A stretch of 24,235 nt of DNA from the NCBI GenBank assembly GCA_008931825.1, contig QXVZ01011726.1:1-24235 (forward strand), written 5' to 3'. The translations under genes were made by a program, and so were the position numbers. This stretch comes from Phallusia fumigata (taxonomy: Eukaryota; Chordata; Ascidiacea; Phlebobranchia; Ascidiidae). Under the pieces are notes generated by a model. It was given only the letters and a program-made list of their open reading frames with translations, made no database searches and had not been told where the DNA came from. This document shows, piece after piece, positions 1 through 10,576 of the stretch (positions are counted from its first letter, which is position 1; each line of letters begins with the position of its first letter).

Positions 1-289
1 AAATTTTCAATGATTACCATTGTGACTGTAAACATTATCAACTAGGCTTTTGATGACCTATAATTTTAAACTGGTTAAGAGTACCCCAAAAAATAGATTA
101 TTATTAAAAGTTATCCGTTTTTCAATAAAATACCTGTTTATTATGTTAATTAAATAACCATCATTTTGTAATAAGCTTTTGGGTTTGTTCATAATCTCTG
201 CTTTAGTGTTAAAAACTCATTATTCTCCACAAAAACATGAAAGAAAAATAAGTTAAACTTTTTCTAAAAACTAACATAACAACTTTTAG
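1..289 (+). other. Dishevelled intron upstream of the first visible exon
   Basis: AT-rich sequence without a supported exon. It ends in a pyrimidine-rich stretch and an AG at 288-289 that serves as acceptor for the PDZ exon. Nothing else is seen in it. Confidence 0.8.
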
Positions 290-3200
290 GGGAGCGGTTG
301 CCGCTGATGGTCGAATTGAACCTGGTGACATGTTACTTCAAGTGAATGAAGTAAATTTTGAAAACATGTCTAATGAAGATGCTGTTCGGGTATTAAGGAA
401 TATTGTCCACAAACCTGGGTATGTTTCCTTTCATATCAAAAAAAATAGCTACATGTTCAAATGTTGTGCTCTGCGGAGGCCATTTCACGGTTATGAATTA
501 TATAGCAAGTGTTTATAAGTAGCAAACATTGTGGGTTTGGTTGTCAAGATAACTTTTCTTTGTAGACCAATCACTCTGACTGTTGCCAAATGCTGGGATC
601 CCAACCCAGAAAGCAGTTACTTTACGGTCCCAAAAGATGAACCTGTCCGTCCTATAGATCCTGGTGTATGGGCAAATCAAACCATGGCAGCAAGAGGTAA
701 AATAGTTGTAAAATTCTTTCCCACAGAGCCACATGATCCAACTTTTTGAAATCAAATTTTTGACGATTTAAAATTGTGTTTAACATGTCAAACTGTTTTC
801 TAGGTGATTATCATGGCGCATTGGAATGTTACAATCGTGAGACAAGTTCTGAAACACTTGGCAGCTCTCTTCCTGAATCAGATCGTAAGTTTGTTTGGCA
901 AATATTTGACCAGTGTGGTGATGTTATGTTGTTTAGATTTGTGTTTACTAACACTCTGTGCATATTTCTTGTTAGAGACTACAGTATACTTTTTTCTCCT
1001 TAACAATGTGTTGTATTGTACTTAAGCTAACAGAAACTATATGTTGGACGTTCAGATGTCACTGTTTTTGTGTTAAATGTATCTGCAGTATTTTTGTTCC
1101 CTTTTCTAATTAGTTTCATTGTTTTGAAGTATGAATGTTTTTTGTTCTTACATTTGTAGTTGAACTTCCTTATGCTCTGCCAGGTTATGATACCCATCTT
1201 TCCACACTGTCAGACATGGGAGTTGTTGTAAAAACATTGAAGATGGCAGACAGCGGACTGGATGTGAAAACAAGAATGTGGCTTAAAATCACAATTCCCA
1301 ATGCCTTCATAGGTAATCCAATTACCCAATTTCAAAACATTATGTCAAACAAAAGCTTTACCTGTGGGGTCCATTTCAGGTTCAGATTTGGTTGAGTGGT
1401 TACAGCAAAAAGTTGAAGGACTAAGTGAACGTCGGGTGGCAAGGAAATATGCCTCAAACTTATTAAAGGCCGGTTATATACGGCACACTGTAAACAAAAT
1501 TACCTTTTCTGAGCAATGCTACTATGTGTTTGGTGAATACACAGGTTCACTGCACAAAGGTAAGACCTGTTTGGGCCTTATTTTTATGTCCTGAAGTGCT
1601 TTGTTGACACTTTTGGACCTAGTTTAAAAAGCTGGGTGACTTATGATGTAATCATATAAAATTTTAAATGGGGAATGAGCCAGTAAGCTGTCATCTTTAT
1701 TTGTTTGACAGTCACCTTTTACAACATAACTGGCGTTTTGTGTGCCACAAGCAAACAAAGTATCACTTTATTACTAGTTACGGTGTTTGTCATCTAGGCC
1801 TAAGATTTGGTTCGAAAGGCAATACTTTGTTTGCCATCCTTTGTGTCTAGCATGACATTTCAAAACTAGTAACATTAAACACAAAAACGTTTTTCAGATT
1901 TTGGAACATTGTCGCTGGGTGATTCCAACAGTGACCGGGACTCTGACACACTTGGTCCCCTGCCCACACATTCTGGGGCAATGCCCCATTGGGCAATGCA
2001 GCCCCCGCAACCTGGGTCCATTAACCCTGGTTTTACCCCATACAATCAGTTTAATAACTACCATCCTCCGCAACTCAATGTTGGCCCACGACTGGACGAA
2101 GTTAATCCAAGCAATGGCATTCCGTTGGACTATGTTGCACAACCCCCTGCATACGCAGCATTGGCTGGGTCACAAAGTGATATTGACTGTAAGTGAATAC
2201 CTATTAGCTGGATTTATGCTAAATACTTGGTTTAAGGTAGGTACCCCCATCTCAGTGTATTTCATGCACCTCTTTTTAATTCATGCAAATCTCAGCCTGT
2301 TTGTCACAATATAAATGTTGATTAGGTTTGGTTTTGGTTTAAGTAATGTGCGAGTTCTAGTATTTAAATATGACTATTTTTTCATGTTTGTTTGAGAATG
2401 TAAATAACAAAACTGTGCACTAATCGACACATAAAGTCGAAATTTGTTGTACCAATGAATGTTTCGTTCCATTATATCATAGTCTTTGTATACTTTATTT
2501 AATAAGACAAAAACAAATTTATTAAAAATCTTTGCTCTTAGTGCACAGATCAACGTTAGCAATTCTCTGCATTTCAGCTATAAGTTTGCACAGTGCAAAT
2601 AGCATCCTACACCGACCACCTAGTGAGATGGCAGGTTCCTGTCAGCACTTGGCAACATTCGGTGCTAGTGGGAGTGCTGGTTCGGGAAGTGACCAGGCAA
2701 GTGAAAGTAAGTATAGCGTCCACAGTGGAGGTGGGCGCTCAGGTGCTGGATCATCAGGAACCAACACCAAAAGGTCACTTTCCCTTTCCGGTAGTGAATC
2801 ACAGGTAAGCTCATAAGCATGTGTATTTAAAGGGGCCAACAAAATCCATTATCAGCTCATGTAGAGTGATCTTATTTTTTTTTAAGCTCACAAGTTTATG
2901 ATTTGCCTGGGTGCTTGATACTCTATAGTTGCATTTGAACACTACTGATCTCTTCTTTCATGTGGTGACATTATATTTTCTTTTGCACTGTTTGAACCAC
3001 ATTTTCAGGTTGATCCACCAGCAGTTTTGGAACTACTCTTTATGCATGGTTTTCTGAACAGTAGTAGCACACTTACTGACTGTTGATCTTTAAATTTTAA
3101 CTTGTGTGTATGTGTGTCTAAGTGTGACAGCAAGTTTATGAGCTGTGTAACCTGTAATTTTGTGTTGTTTCTACAATTTGACATTCCAGCAAGAGCTGTG

Positions 3201-4807
3201 CAATTGTAGATTGTGGGTTCAACATGTGAGATTAATCAACCATGTTGGTAATAATCTCAATCACTTAGTTTTTGTTACAAAATTGCAAATGGTAACTGTA
3301 AAAAAGAATACTGTTTGCTGACCCACATGAGAAACTCAGTGTAGCTTCTCAGCTGCTACCAGGTTTCCAATTACTTCTAACCTGATGCACTTTAGTGTAG
3401 TTGCCTCACATAATCTCATGTCAGGCATGGATCCGGTGTTCTGTGGAGTTTCAAAAACTCACAATTTGGCCCCTAAATCCCCTTGATCTCTGCTGAACAC
3501 TTTCTTACCTAAAGTTTCTGGATCCATTCCTGCATGTTGATTACAAACAAAAGTGTTTTAATTATCCTACCTCTTAACGTATGCTTTGCGTCGTATTTTT
3601 AAGGACTTGACTTGACTGCAGCAAACTGTGTGCAGCAGGTAAATGTTTGCATGACATCCAACTCTGTTCGTGACCTCATGTACAACATGGCATTGTTCAC
3701 AGTGTAATTGATGCCCAATTACGCTGTTGCTTCAGCAGTCGGGCCAGCACAAAATCGTAGCTTTATTAATTTCTAATCTAGCCTGGCTGAGACCAATTAT
3801 TTGTGTATGTTTGCCTGTGCGTGGCTCTTCAACGTTAAAAGGCCTTTCGAGGCGCAATGTTTGTTTTACATCTGCGACGCTGGTTAATCCTAGAAATTAC
3901 TGCATGCTGGAGCCTTATCATGTTTTGTGTTCGTCTATATGACATAGTTACGAACGAACTTAACCCACTCGGCTAAAACCTCGGTACCTTTTCGACCTAA
4001 CTTGAGATTTGCAGAAGTGATTTTCTGACGGGGTGTTTGCGAATAACTTTTCATGAATCTTCCAATGTTTGACTGCATGAAAACAGCTCTACATTTTTTC
4101 TGCATGCTTCAACATTATTATCACAATGATCCATGACAAACGGTAGACGTCACAAAGCGTTATAACTTTGTAACGGAAGATAGCACTTACTTCCCTTTGA
4201 GTTGACGGGTTTTTATTTCTAAAGTATATTTAAATTGCTAGCAGAAGAAATGATCAGCCTCTTGGAGAAAGCTCCAAAATGTTAAATCCAATTTGAAAAA
4301 ATCATAAACAGTGGCTTATGGGAGTTAAGAAGGCCGCAGACAAACCTACAAAATATAGCATTGCATTAACCTTGTGTGTCCACATTTTGTCGAAATGTGT
4401 TTTCCAACACACCCCTGTGAAATTGCACGTTTAAACTGCCACTTAAGTACGTTTAGAAATATGGGTTCGGATGTGATGTGCATGCTTTTGAATGAAGGTG
4501 GTTTGTGGTTAAACTTTACCCTTGTTTTAATTTCGTCTTTCCCTTGTTTAAACCATAGTCAAATTTCTTTCAGCACTCGTTAAATCACGCTGGCACTTAC
4601 GGTTCTCTACAACGCCAGTACCCGCCCCAGCAGCAACCCCTACCGCGGCCCCACCATAGAATGCCCCCACCTCCCCAGCCCCCTCACCCCCAGCACTCCA
4701 GCCAGTCGCGTCCCTTAAAGGCAGTCCCCCAGGAGATGAGCGGAAGTCGTCAATCATTTCAAAACGCCATGAGCAACCCTTGTGATTACTTCGTGGACGT
4801 CATGTGA
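290..4807 (+). CDS. DVL: Dishevelled, C-terminal eight exons (partial, 5' end outside window)
   Basis: Cytoplasmic scaffold that links Frizzled receptors to canonical Wnt and planar polarity signalling. Exons read from splice sites: 290-418, 566-696, 804-884, 1160-1312, 1380-1559, 1898-2188, 2578-2804 and 4574-4807. All junctions are GT-AG and the reading frame carries through every one (about 474 codons). The first exon and the start of the second encode the end of the PDZ domain ([31 protein letters not shown]). Exons at 1160-1559 encode the DEP domain ([39 protein letters not shown]). The next exons are Ser/Gly- and Pro/Gln/His-rich linker. The last exon ends with the family C-terminus ([11 protein letters not shown], then DYFVDVM) before TGA at 4805-4807. 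Start codon, DIX domain and early PDZ lie left of base 1. Identification is firm by motif match; which vertebrate paralogue is closest is not decidable here. Confidence 0.96.
2805..4573 (+). other. Long last intron of Dishevelled
   Basis: This 1.77 kb intron is by far the longest visible in the gene; the others are about 70 to 390 bases. It begins GTAAGC at 2805 and ends TTTCAG at 4573. The short open frames inside it show no recognisable domain and no Dishevelled-like peptide. I see no clear repeat in it. Confidence 0.75.
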
Positions 4808-5096
4808 AGGATTCATTGTGAAGCTATTTCACCCGCAGTGACCATTTCATAAAATTGTAACTTAAAAATGGCATCTTTTTGACATAAAAAGTTTTTGTTA
4901 TTCCCATATCGGTCTGACATTGGTAAACTCCTGCGTCTATGTAAACTGTTTATACGTACCAGTAGCAATCTGTCACTTGCAAACGCTTCTGACCAGGTGA
5001 AAATATTTCAGATTGAATGTTAGTTAAATAGAAGCTTCCCTTGATCTACCACCTACATGCCGACTTTGCTAAATCGATCATATTTTGCTGATGGGC

Positions 5097-5321
5097 GCAG
5101 CATTTGTTCGAATGAAATTTTGTAGCATCAACCTATTTTATTGTCTAGACTCTAGAATCGTGAGCCGTTTTAACCTAGGTGCTTTGTGCACCGCACTGTT
5201 TTTGTGTGNGCAGCATTTGTTCGAATGAAATTTTGTAGCATCAACCTATTTTATTGTCTAGACTCTAGAATCGTGAGCCGTTTTAACCTAGGTGCTTTGT
5301 GCACCGCACTGTTTTTGTGTG
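5097..5321. repeat. Perfect 112-base direct duplication around a single N
   Basis: Bases 5097-5208 and 5210-5321 are identical, separated only by the N at 5209. Perfect identity with a one-base N spacer is what results when two contigs sharing an overlap are placed end to end without merging. A genuine recent tandem duplication would not need an N exactly at the join. I therefore read it as an assembly artefact. Confidence 0.9.
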
Positions 5322-5787
5322 TGAATGTTTTTTAATGTGTGCGCCTTTTTCCCAAGTTTTTCGCTGCGAACCAGATGACCTCATCGATTTGCGAAAGACT
5401 TGCGCGGTGACTCTGTAGTCTTGCAACGCTCCCAATGGTGTCGCTTTATTTGGACTAGGACCTTTACCCAGCGTTTGTGACACCTTATTTTTACCTGTTA
5501 TTGCGATTGACCCAAACGTTTTATCATGAATGCTACGCGTAGATTTTCCGCGCGTTAATGTTAGTGCTACCAGGTGCTGTATTTCGCCTTCTGCCGAAAA
5601 GATATCGGATGTAGATTTCTGCGATGGATCTGACACTGTCCGCATCAGTATTACTTTTCTCAAGTGGTGACCTTTTGTTTGTGTTTTCTCAATCGGTCGC
5701 ATGTAGCACGGTCGCTGTTTTTCCCTTCTCTTTAAAGGATTTAACACTTCATCTTCTCTTATTAACGTGTAATGCTATCTCATTCTA

Positions 5788-5793
5788 AATAAA
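5788..5793 (+). promoter_or_regulatory. Candidate polyadenylation signal (AATAAA) for Dishevelled
   Basis: Canonical hexamer about 980 bases after the Dishevelled stop codon, or about 870 if the duplicated 112 bases are an artefact. Cleavage would be expected 10-30 bases further on. No transcript evidence is available. Confidence 0.4.
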
Positions 5794-5877
5794 ACAGCGC
5801 GACAGACTAGTATGCTGTACACTGCAGGGCCTCCGCCTGCCCCGCAGTCAAGTATTTTGGGGGCACTGTTAAAAAAA

Positions 5878-5960
5878 TTTACGTGTAAAACTACTGGCGT
5901 TTTTTTAACGGTCCGATTTGTAAAATTTACGGGACATTATACGTCATTTTTACACGTAAA
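5878..5960. repeat. Short inverted repeat TTTACGTGTAAAA
   Basis: A perfect 13-base inverted repeat, 5878-5890 and 5948-5960, with related TTTACG and ACGTAAAA pieces around it. It has the look of a small non-autonomous DNA transposon or palindromic satellite unit. No target-site duplication could be assigned, and an N follows at 5975. Confidence 0.4.
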
Positions 5961-6417
5961 AAATACGGAATAATNGGCATCAATTCGAATTATTGAGTGT
6001 TTAGGCAAAAATAAGATCATCATTGTAAATTGTGGGACTTGTCAACTTTTGTCGTTCCGGGCAGGGTCGTATTAAGCCATCTGGGCCGTCTTTTCGTCAG
6101 AGTTGTATAGCGAGTAAACGCAAATCAAAGAAGTGTTTGTTTTACTTAAGATTAACAATGGTTTGACTTGTTCAAAATATGCTCGAAAATGCGGTACTAT
6201 GCGCTAAAGGCGGCTAAGCATTTTTGCAACAAAGCAGTAACTTTTGCCTTTGTGTGGGACCCAGGGGATTTGTCCATTCTGCTGCGCCCCGTCGTATAGT
6301 CATTGTTGGAAATTGTTATTTTGAGTAAACGCTGGGTAGCACAAAACGTTATGAATTATGACAATTAATCATTAAAATATTCACCCTATAAGATATTTGA
6401 GCACAATGCTCAGGTGG

Positions 6418-6990
6418 TACGATTTTTTTTATTTTTTTATTGCGAATAGCTAAGACAAGGAAAAAAAAGCAAGTTTTATATGTATGTGTTACCACGACAT
6501 ATAAATAGACACAACAAGTAAACGCCAAGGTAAAAGCGGCATTTTAGAGACCAGACCATTTCATTAAACATTCGGTACGTCTGTTTTTTTGGACGGCATT
6601 TAAATATTCGGATGTCTTCATTTTTTGGAGAGCATTTATAAATCTTTTCAGTGTTGGGGCACATTGTGCATACTTAGATTGATATACAACATATCTAGCA
6701 CACAACAGAATACAATTCAGAAGGGGTGCGGTAGAACTATCGGTATTAGTTCCAAACAAACATAAAAGACAATTCGGTCTGATATTTAACAACATTTTAG
6801 TTGAAATCCATAAAGTGACTTGTTCCCAATAGGTAGCAACGACATCACACGCATAAAATAAATGAAACAAAGATTCGGGGGTATCTCCGCAGAAAACGCA
6901 ATGTTCAGAGGTTACTTTTCCAAATTTCAGCTGGTACGATTTATCTTTCAAACACTCCTTGATGAGGGCATTTGCCACCTAGTGGCAACA
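6418..6990 (-). mobile_element. 5'-truncated LINE insertion, 3' end with poly(A)-like tail
   Basis: This is the extent of the element inferred from the zinc-binding ORF remnant plus its 3' untranslated part. On the minus strand it ends in AATAAAAAAATAAAAAAAA at about 6423-6441 (seen on the plus strand as a T-rich run). The right limit near 6990 is where the LINE-like minus-strand reading stops. Target-site duplications were not identified. Confidence 0.55.
6544..6978 (-). pseudogene. Non-LTR retrotransposon (LINE) C-terminal fragment with zinc-binding motif
   Basis: A minus-strand open frame of 144 residues reads like the tail of a LINE ORF2 protein, after the reverse transcriptase. It contains a Cys/His cluster, CVFCGDTPESLFHLFYAC (C-x2-C-x9-H-x4-C), followed by a Trp (ATYWEQV) and a Lys/Arg-rich end. 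This is the layout of the reverse-transcriptase zinc-binding region in L1/Tx1-type elements. The frame has no ATG at its left edge and is preceded directly by TAG on the minus strand, so it is a truncated relic. Downstream on the same strand the sequence runs to an A-rich tail near 6420-6445, as expected for a LINE 3' end. Clade assignment is tentative. Confidence 0.75.
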
Positions 6991-7089
6991 AACGTTTATA
7001 AGTTCACCGCCGCTAGGGGATCATTCTTTAACAACACTCGTTTTTGGTGAAAAACGCCGCTTAATTGGGCAAACACTTGGCCTAACCCC

Positions 7090-7314
7090 GTGACAAAAAT
7101 GCCGCTCAATGCCAAAATACGAAAAACTATTGTCAATAACCTAAGCATAGGCTTTTGTGCTTGTTCACAATCATGCTTTACTAAATGGATCCTCCTTTTT
7201 CAGTTCATGCAGCAGTTAGAAAAAACGTTTCTATGGAACATTCCCTCGTTTGACTCACAAGTCATTAAATTTCCACATTCAAAACCCCATGTAGTATTTC
7301 TACTTTATCCTTAA
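7090..7314 (+). mobile_element. Possible second LINE fragment in opposite orientation
   Basis: A plus-strand frame of 74 residues contains FQFMQQLEKTFLWN. This resembles the segment after the LINE reverse-transcriptase core, where a Leu-Glu-Lys helix leads to a Phe-Leu-Trp motif. It lies directly beside the minus-strand LINE tail but points the other way. Similarity is by eye only and short, so chance remains possible. Confidence 0.25.
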
Positions 7315-8944
7315 AATGTACTAAAATCCATGGTGTCCCACTGGACCAAGGTAACAATGCCGAGTTTAATACATGTAATTATCATCGTTTGCCCTGATTC
7401 GACGCAACACGCGGGACTGGGATATGTGGTCCAAGTCCATAATGTGCCGTAAAGCCGGATGTTTTTGGCAAGTGGCATCACTGCTTGTGCCTGGTCCAGA
7501 GTCCACTCCAGAACCTTTCGGCCTGAACAAGATGTCAACACTCTGCAATTTTGAACATGCAGGTTATTGGCGTTATTTGCAGCAGCCGCTTATTCGTGCA
7601 TTGCTATCACGTGGGCGGTTTTTGAGGATTTGGCGAGGCGTTGGGTGGTTATGTGCATTTGACCTGGCAGCACTCTATAATAACCATGCAGGCGGCGAGT
7701 TGCCACTATCAGTTACCAGTAAGCAGCAGCAGGACAAGGTCAATCAATGCACTGAACCAGTATCGTCTAACCTTCAGAAATTTGCGCGAACTACGTCCAA
7801 CTGCATATACTGAGCAAAAAACGCGTGTGAGAAAGGAACAGGAACTCAATGAGGAAAAGAAGACTTCTGACTTGGTGATTGTTTTAGTGCAGTTGCGTCG
7901 TTACGATTTCCTTCTGGCAAAATAAACCCAACGAAAATCAAAACGGTACGACGGACGGAGCTAAATCATCAGTTGTTTGTGCTAGTTCCACATCCTTTGT
8001 CACAATACCCGATTGTGGCGTGTTTTTTGCTTCACTGAGCAAAGGCTATTGAATTCGGTGTCAACTGTTAAACGACCTAGCGGCCTTAATGGGTATGTTG
8101 TTTTTCATGAGACTACCACAGCAGGAGACAAGCAAACTACAGGCAGGGAAAAGGGAAGAAACCATAATACTTTTTAGAAACAGTAAAGCACTACGTTGTG
8201 TAATTAAAATATTAATCACAGTAACACCACAGTGGTGTATGTGTTATAAAAAGACTAGCATTCTCCTAACGGAATGCCTGTGTTTTTTGTTTGTTTATCT
8301 TTTCTGTTTTGCTCTTGTGAGAATTTTCATTAGAAACCTAGTAGATTTAAAAAAATGTTTGTTTGCTCACATATTATTTTAGACTTTTTGTTTTGAATGC
8401 CACATGTACCAGACTAGATTGAAAGCACTTTTTGCACTTGTCTTGTTGCAGTTCCAATCAGTACATATACATACATATGTTCATGTATATATGCATTCAT
8501 GTAGAATGTGTAGATACAAGCAGTAAGCCCAAAACGCTTAGATAAAATTACTCTTCAGTTTGTTTTGCCTTTAATGTTCAACTCTGATTAAATACATGAG
8601 TGTGTTAGTGCTGTGTTATTGAAAAGAGGGTGTTTGTTAGCTTAAGAGGCCATAGCAAAGTCCACATGACATAAAACACAAGAGCATGGGACCAAGTAAT
8701 TTATGCTTAAGTACACGCTGTCAGAAAGGACCTCAGTACTGTTATAACATAAGTAGTGAACTTTAGCCGAGTGTGAAATTTTTGTTTTGCAAGCTGTTTT
8801 TGTGTTTACAGACTAAATGCACATGTTCAAAACTAAAATTTTTTTTAAGTGAAGAAACATGCATTGATTTGTATAGCATTTAATTAGTAAGAAATCTTTT
8901 AATACTGCAAGGTTCTGTATACTTAATATAAGACAACAAAAAAC
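7315..8944. other. Intergenic sequence without a supported gene
   Basis: Several overlapping short open frames between about 7.3 and 7.9 kb (up to 129 residues) show no domain I recognise and may be decayed transposon sequence continuing from the left. From 8.0 to 8.9 kb the DNA is AT-rich. A TACATA-type low-complexity patch lies at about 8461-8500. Confidence 0.55.
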
Positions 8945-8947
8945 AAC

Positions 8948-8962
8948 ATTTGTTTTGTGCAG
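8948..8962 (+). promoter_or_regulatory. Candidate cis or trans splice acceptor in WDR18 5' leader
   Basis: A pyrimidine-rich stretch ending in GCAG at 8962 lies 55 bases before the WDR18 ATG. Either a 5'UTR intron or spliced-leader addition, which ascidians use widely, could end here. The sequence cannot tell these apart. Confidence 0.35.
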
Positions 8963-9017
8963 GTAAAGTTTTAGGCGCTATTACGAGACATATGTCACTT
9001 AAAAGAAGTTATTAAAC

Positions 9018-10313
9018 ATGGAGCTGTTAATTTGTTCAGAGGTTTGTGACTCTGGAAATGGCACCTCATCACTACATTTTGTGGACTTTGGGACAGGCCA
9101 AACCTTATTCTCCTTTAAAACAGCTTCTTGTCCATCAAATGTGATGTGCCCCATTAAAAGTGATTACATAGTGCATGCAGTTTCAAACAAATCGATTCTT
9201 CAAGCTTTTGAAATAACCAGGACTGGACATCAGCCTAAGAAGATTGTAACTCCTGGTGTGGTAAAAGCTCTATGTTCTTCATTTGATGGTACTTTAATTG
9301 CTGCTGGTGTGGGGGAAAAAGTCTTGCTGTGGGAAACCCAAACTGGTGAATTGCTGTGCATTATGTCAAAACATTACCAAGATGTCACGTGTTTAAAGTT
9401 TACTGATGATTGTGGACTTTTGGCAACTGCAGGTGCAGATGGAATGGTAATGGCATGGGATGTTAGTGATTTACTTCAGGCCAATTCTTCAGAATGTAAC
9501 AAGGAGCCGATCACTTCGTTAGTTGCCCACACTTTGCCAGTGACAGGCATTGCTTGTAGCTCAAGCAGTGTAAACCAGCCTAGGATGTATACAAGTTCCC
9601 TTGACCGAACTGTCAAGATCCATGACCCACTGGCAGGACAAACCCTTTTGTCCATTGTCTATGATACTGGTATGACATCACTTGTCATCGATAGTGCAGA
9701 AACTGTTTTATGTGCTGGTGGAATGAATGGCAATGTTTACAAATTGGACTTGATCTCAATATGTTACAAAAGGAAAACTGAAAATGAAATTGATATTACT
9801 GCCAGCACCTTCGCAGAATCTAGTCAAACTTTGAAAGGACACACAAATCCTATTACAGCCATTACCTTTTCGCTTGACTGCAGCCAGTTGGTGACATGTG
9901 CCAAAAGTGAAGGACTTCAAGTTTGGGATATTTTTAGTGGTCAGTGTGTGAAAACAATAAAATGCTCCAACCTGTCTTTAAATGGTGGAAAAATAAGCAA
10001 TGTTTTAGTTTTGCCCACGCCAGAGTCTTTAGGCATGTCAGCTCCCAAACCAGTGGTGAATTTTCCAAAACTGCAACATGCCACCAAAAGCATGGACCAA
10101 ACTGACTGCAAGGCAACATTCAGGTTAAATGGTTCACCATCCAAGAACCACCCGATATCCTGCATTGACATGTATTTAAACTGCACACACAAACTTTGTA
10201 AAAACAATGCAAGTAAAGCCACTGCTTTGACAGAGGAAGTAAACAGATTAAGTTATGAGAATAAAAGATTGTATGACTTTGCATTGAACAATATTGTTTC
10301 TGAGCAACAATAA
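9018..10313 (+). CDS. WDR18: WD repeat-containing protein 18, intronless
   Basis: Nucleolar/nuclear WD40 protein of the PELP1-TEX10-WDR18 (Rix1) complex, which acts in late 60S ribosomal subunit maturation. The single open frame of 431 residues is essentially the length of the human protein (432). Matching segments include the N-terminal MELLICSEVCDSG, the KHYQDVTCLKFTDDCG blade with VMAWDVSDLLQA, the SSLDRTVKIHDP blade, GHTNPITAITFSLDCS followed by LQVWDIFSGQCVKTIK, and a C-terminal coiled coil (EEVNRLSYENKRLYDFAL, about residues 401-420). The ATG at 9018 is the first in frame and aligns with the family N-terminus. Lack of introns is unusual beside the multi-exon neighbours; with no poly(A) tract or frame damage it looks functional rather than a processed pseudogene. 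TMEM164 begins 263 bases downstream on the same strand. Confidence 0.93.
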   Translation: MELLICSEVCDSGNGTSSLHFVDFGTGQTLFSFKTASCPSNVMCPIKSDYIVHAVSNKSILQAFEITRTGHQPKKIVTPGVVKALCSSFDGTLIAAGVGEKVLLWETQTGELLCIMSKHYQDVTCLKFTDDCGLLATAGADGMVMAWDVSDLLQANSSECNKEPITSLVAHTLPVTGIACSSSSVNQPRMYTSSLDRTVKIHDPLAGQTLLSIVYDTGMTSLVIDSAETVLCAGGMNGNVYKLDLISICYKRKTENEIDITASTFAESSQTLKGHTNPITAITFSLDCSQLVTCAKSEGLQVWDIFSGQCVKTIKCSNLSLNGGKISNVLVLPTPESLGMSAPKPVVNFPKLQHATKSMDQTDCKATFRLNGSPSKNHPISCIDMYLNCTHKLCKNNASKATALTEEVNRLSYENKRLYDFALNNIVSEQQ

Positions 10314-10576
10314 TTTCCTTACATGAATCATAGTTCTAAATTTTGTATTTCCAAAAATCATTGTTTGTGCTGGCATACAAAAGGCCACCTGCAATCATAG
10401 CCATTGTTTTCCTGAAACTAAGGCAACATTGTGTGTCAGCAGTGTCCAGTTTCTGTGACATAGTTATGGGTTGCTATTCATCTGCTTGTATCCTTGGTAG
10501 CAATCGGTGATTTGGGTTTTTCAGGTGCTGTGTTTTGATAAAATTATGCTGCTTGTGATGTAAATAATCCATTCAG
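10314..10576 (+). other. Short WDR18-TMEM164 intergenic spacer
   Basis: 263 bases between the WDR18 stop and the TMEM164 start, with no canonical AATAAA that I can find. It must hold the WDR18 3' end and the TMEM164 5' end, either as two compact genes or as one polycistronic unit resolved by trans-splicing. Confidence 0.5.

Larger units (their letters stand above)
4808..5815 (+). other. Probable Dishevelled 3' untranslated region with unmerged 112-base overlap
   Basis: Non-coding sequence after the Dishevelled stop. It holds a perfect 112-base direct duplication (5097-5208 and 5210-5321) split by one N, which probably inflates its real length. The only canonical AATAAA I found downstream of the stop is at 5788-5793, so the transcript plausibly ends shortly after that. 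The extent is inference from this hexamer only. Confidence 0.45.

Noticed and set aside
1901-2314. Plus-strand frame of 137 residues
   Set aside because: It overlaps a Dishevelled exon in a different frame and runs into the intron; the Dishevelled frame splices cleanly.
5283-5747. Minus-strand open frame of 154 residues in the Dishevelled 3' region
   Set aside because: It is rich in Lys, Ser and Thr with no domain I recognise, has no ATG at its left limit, and overlaps the artefactual duplicate. Probably chance openness.
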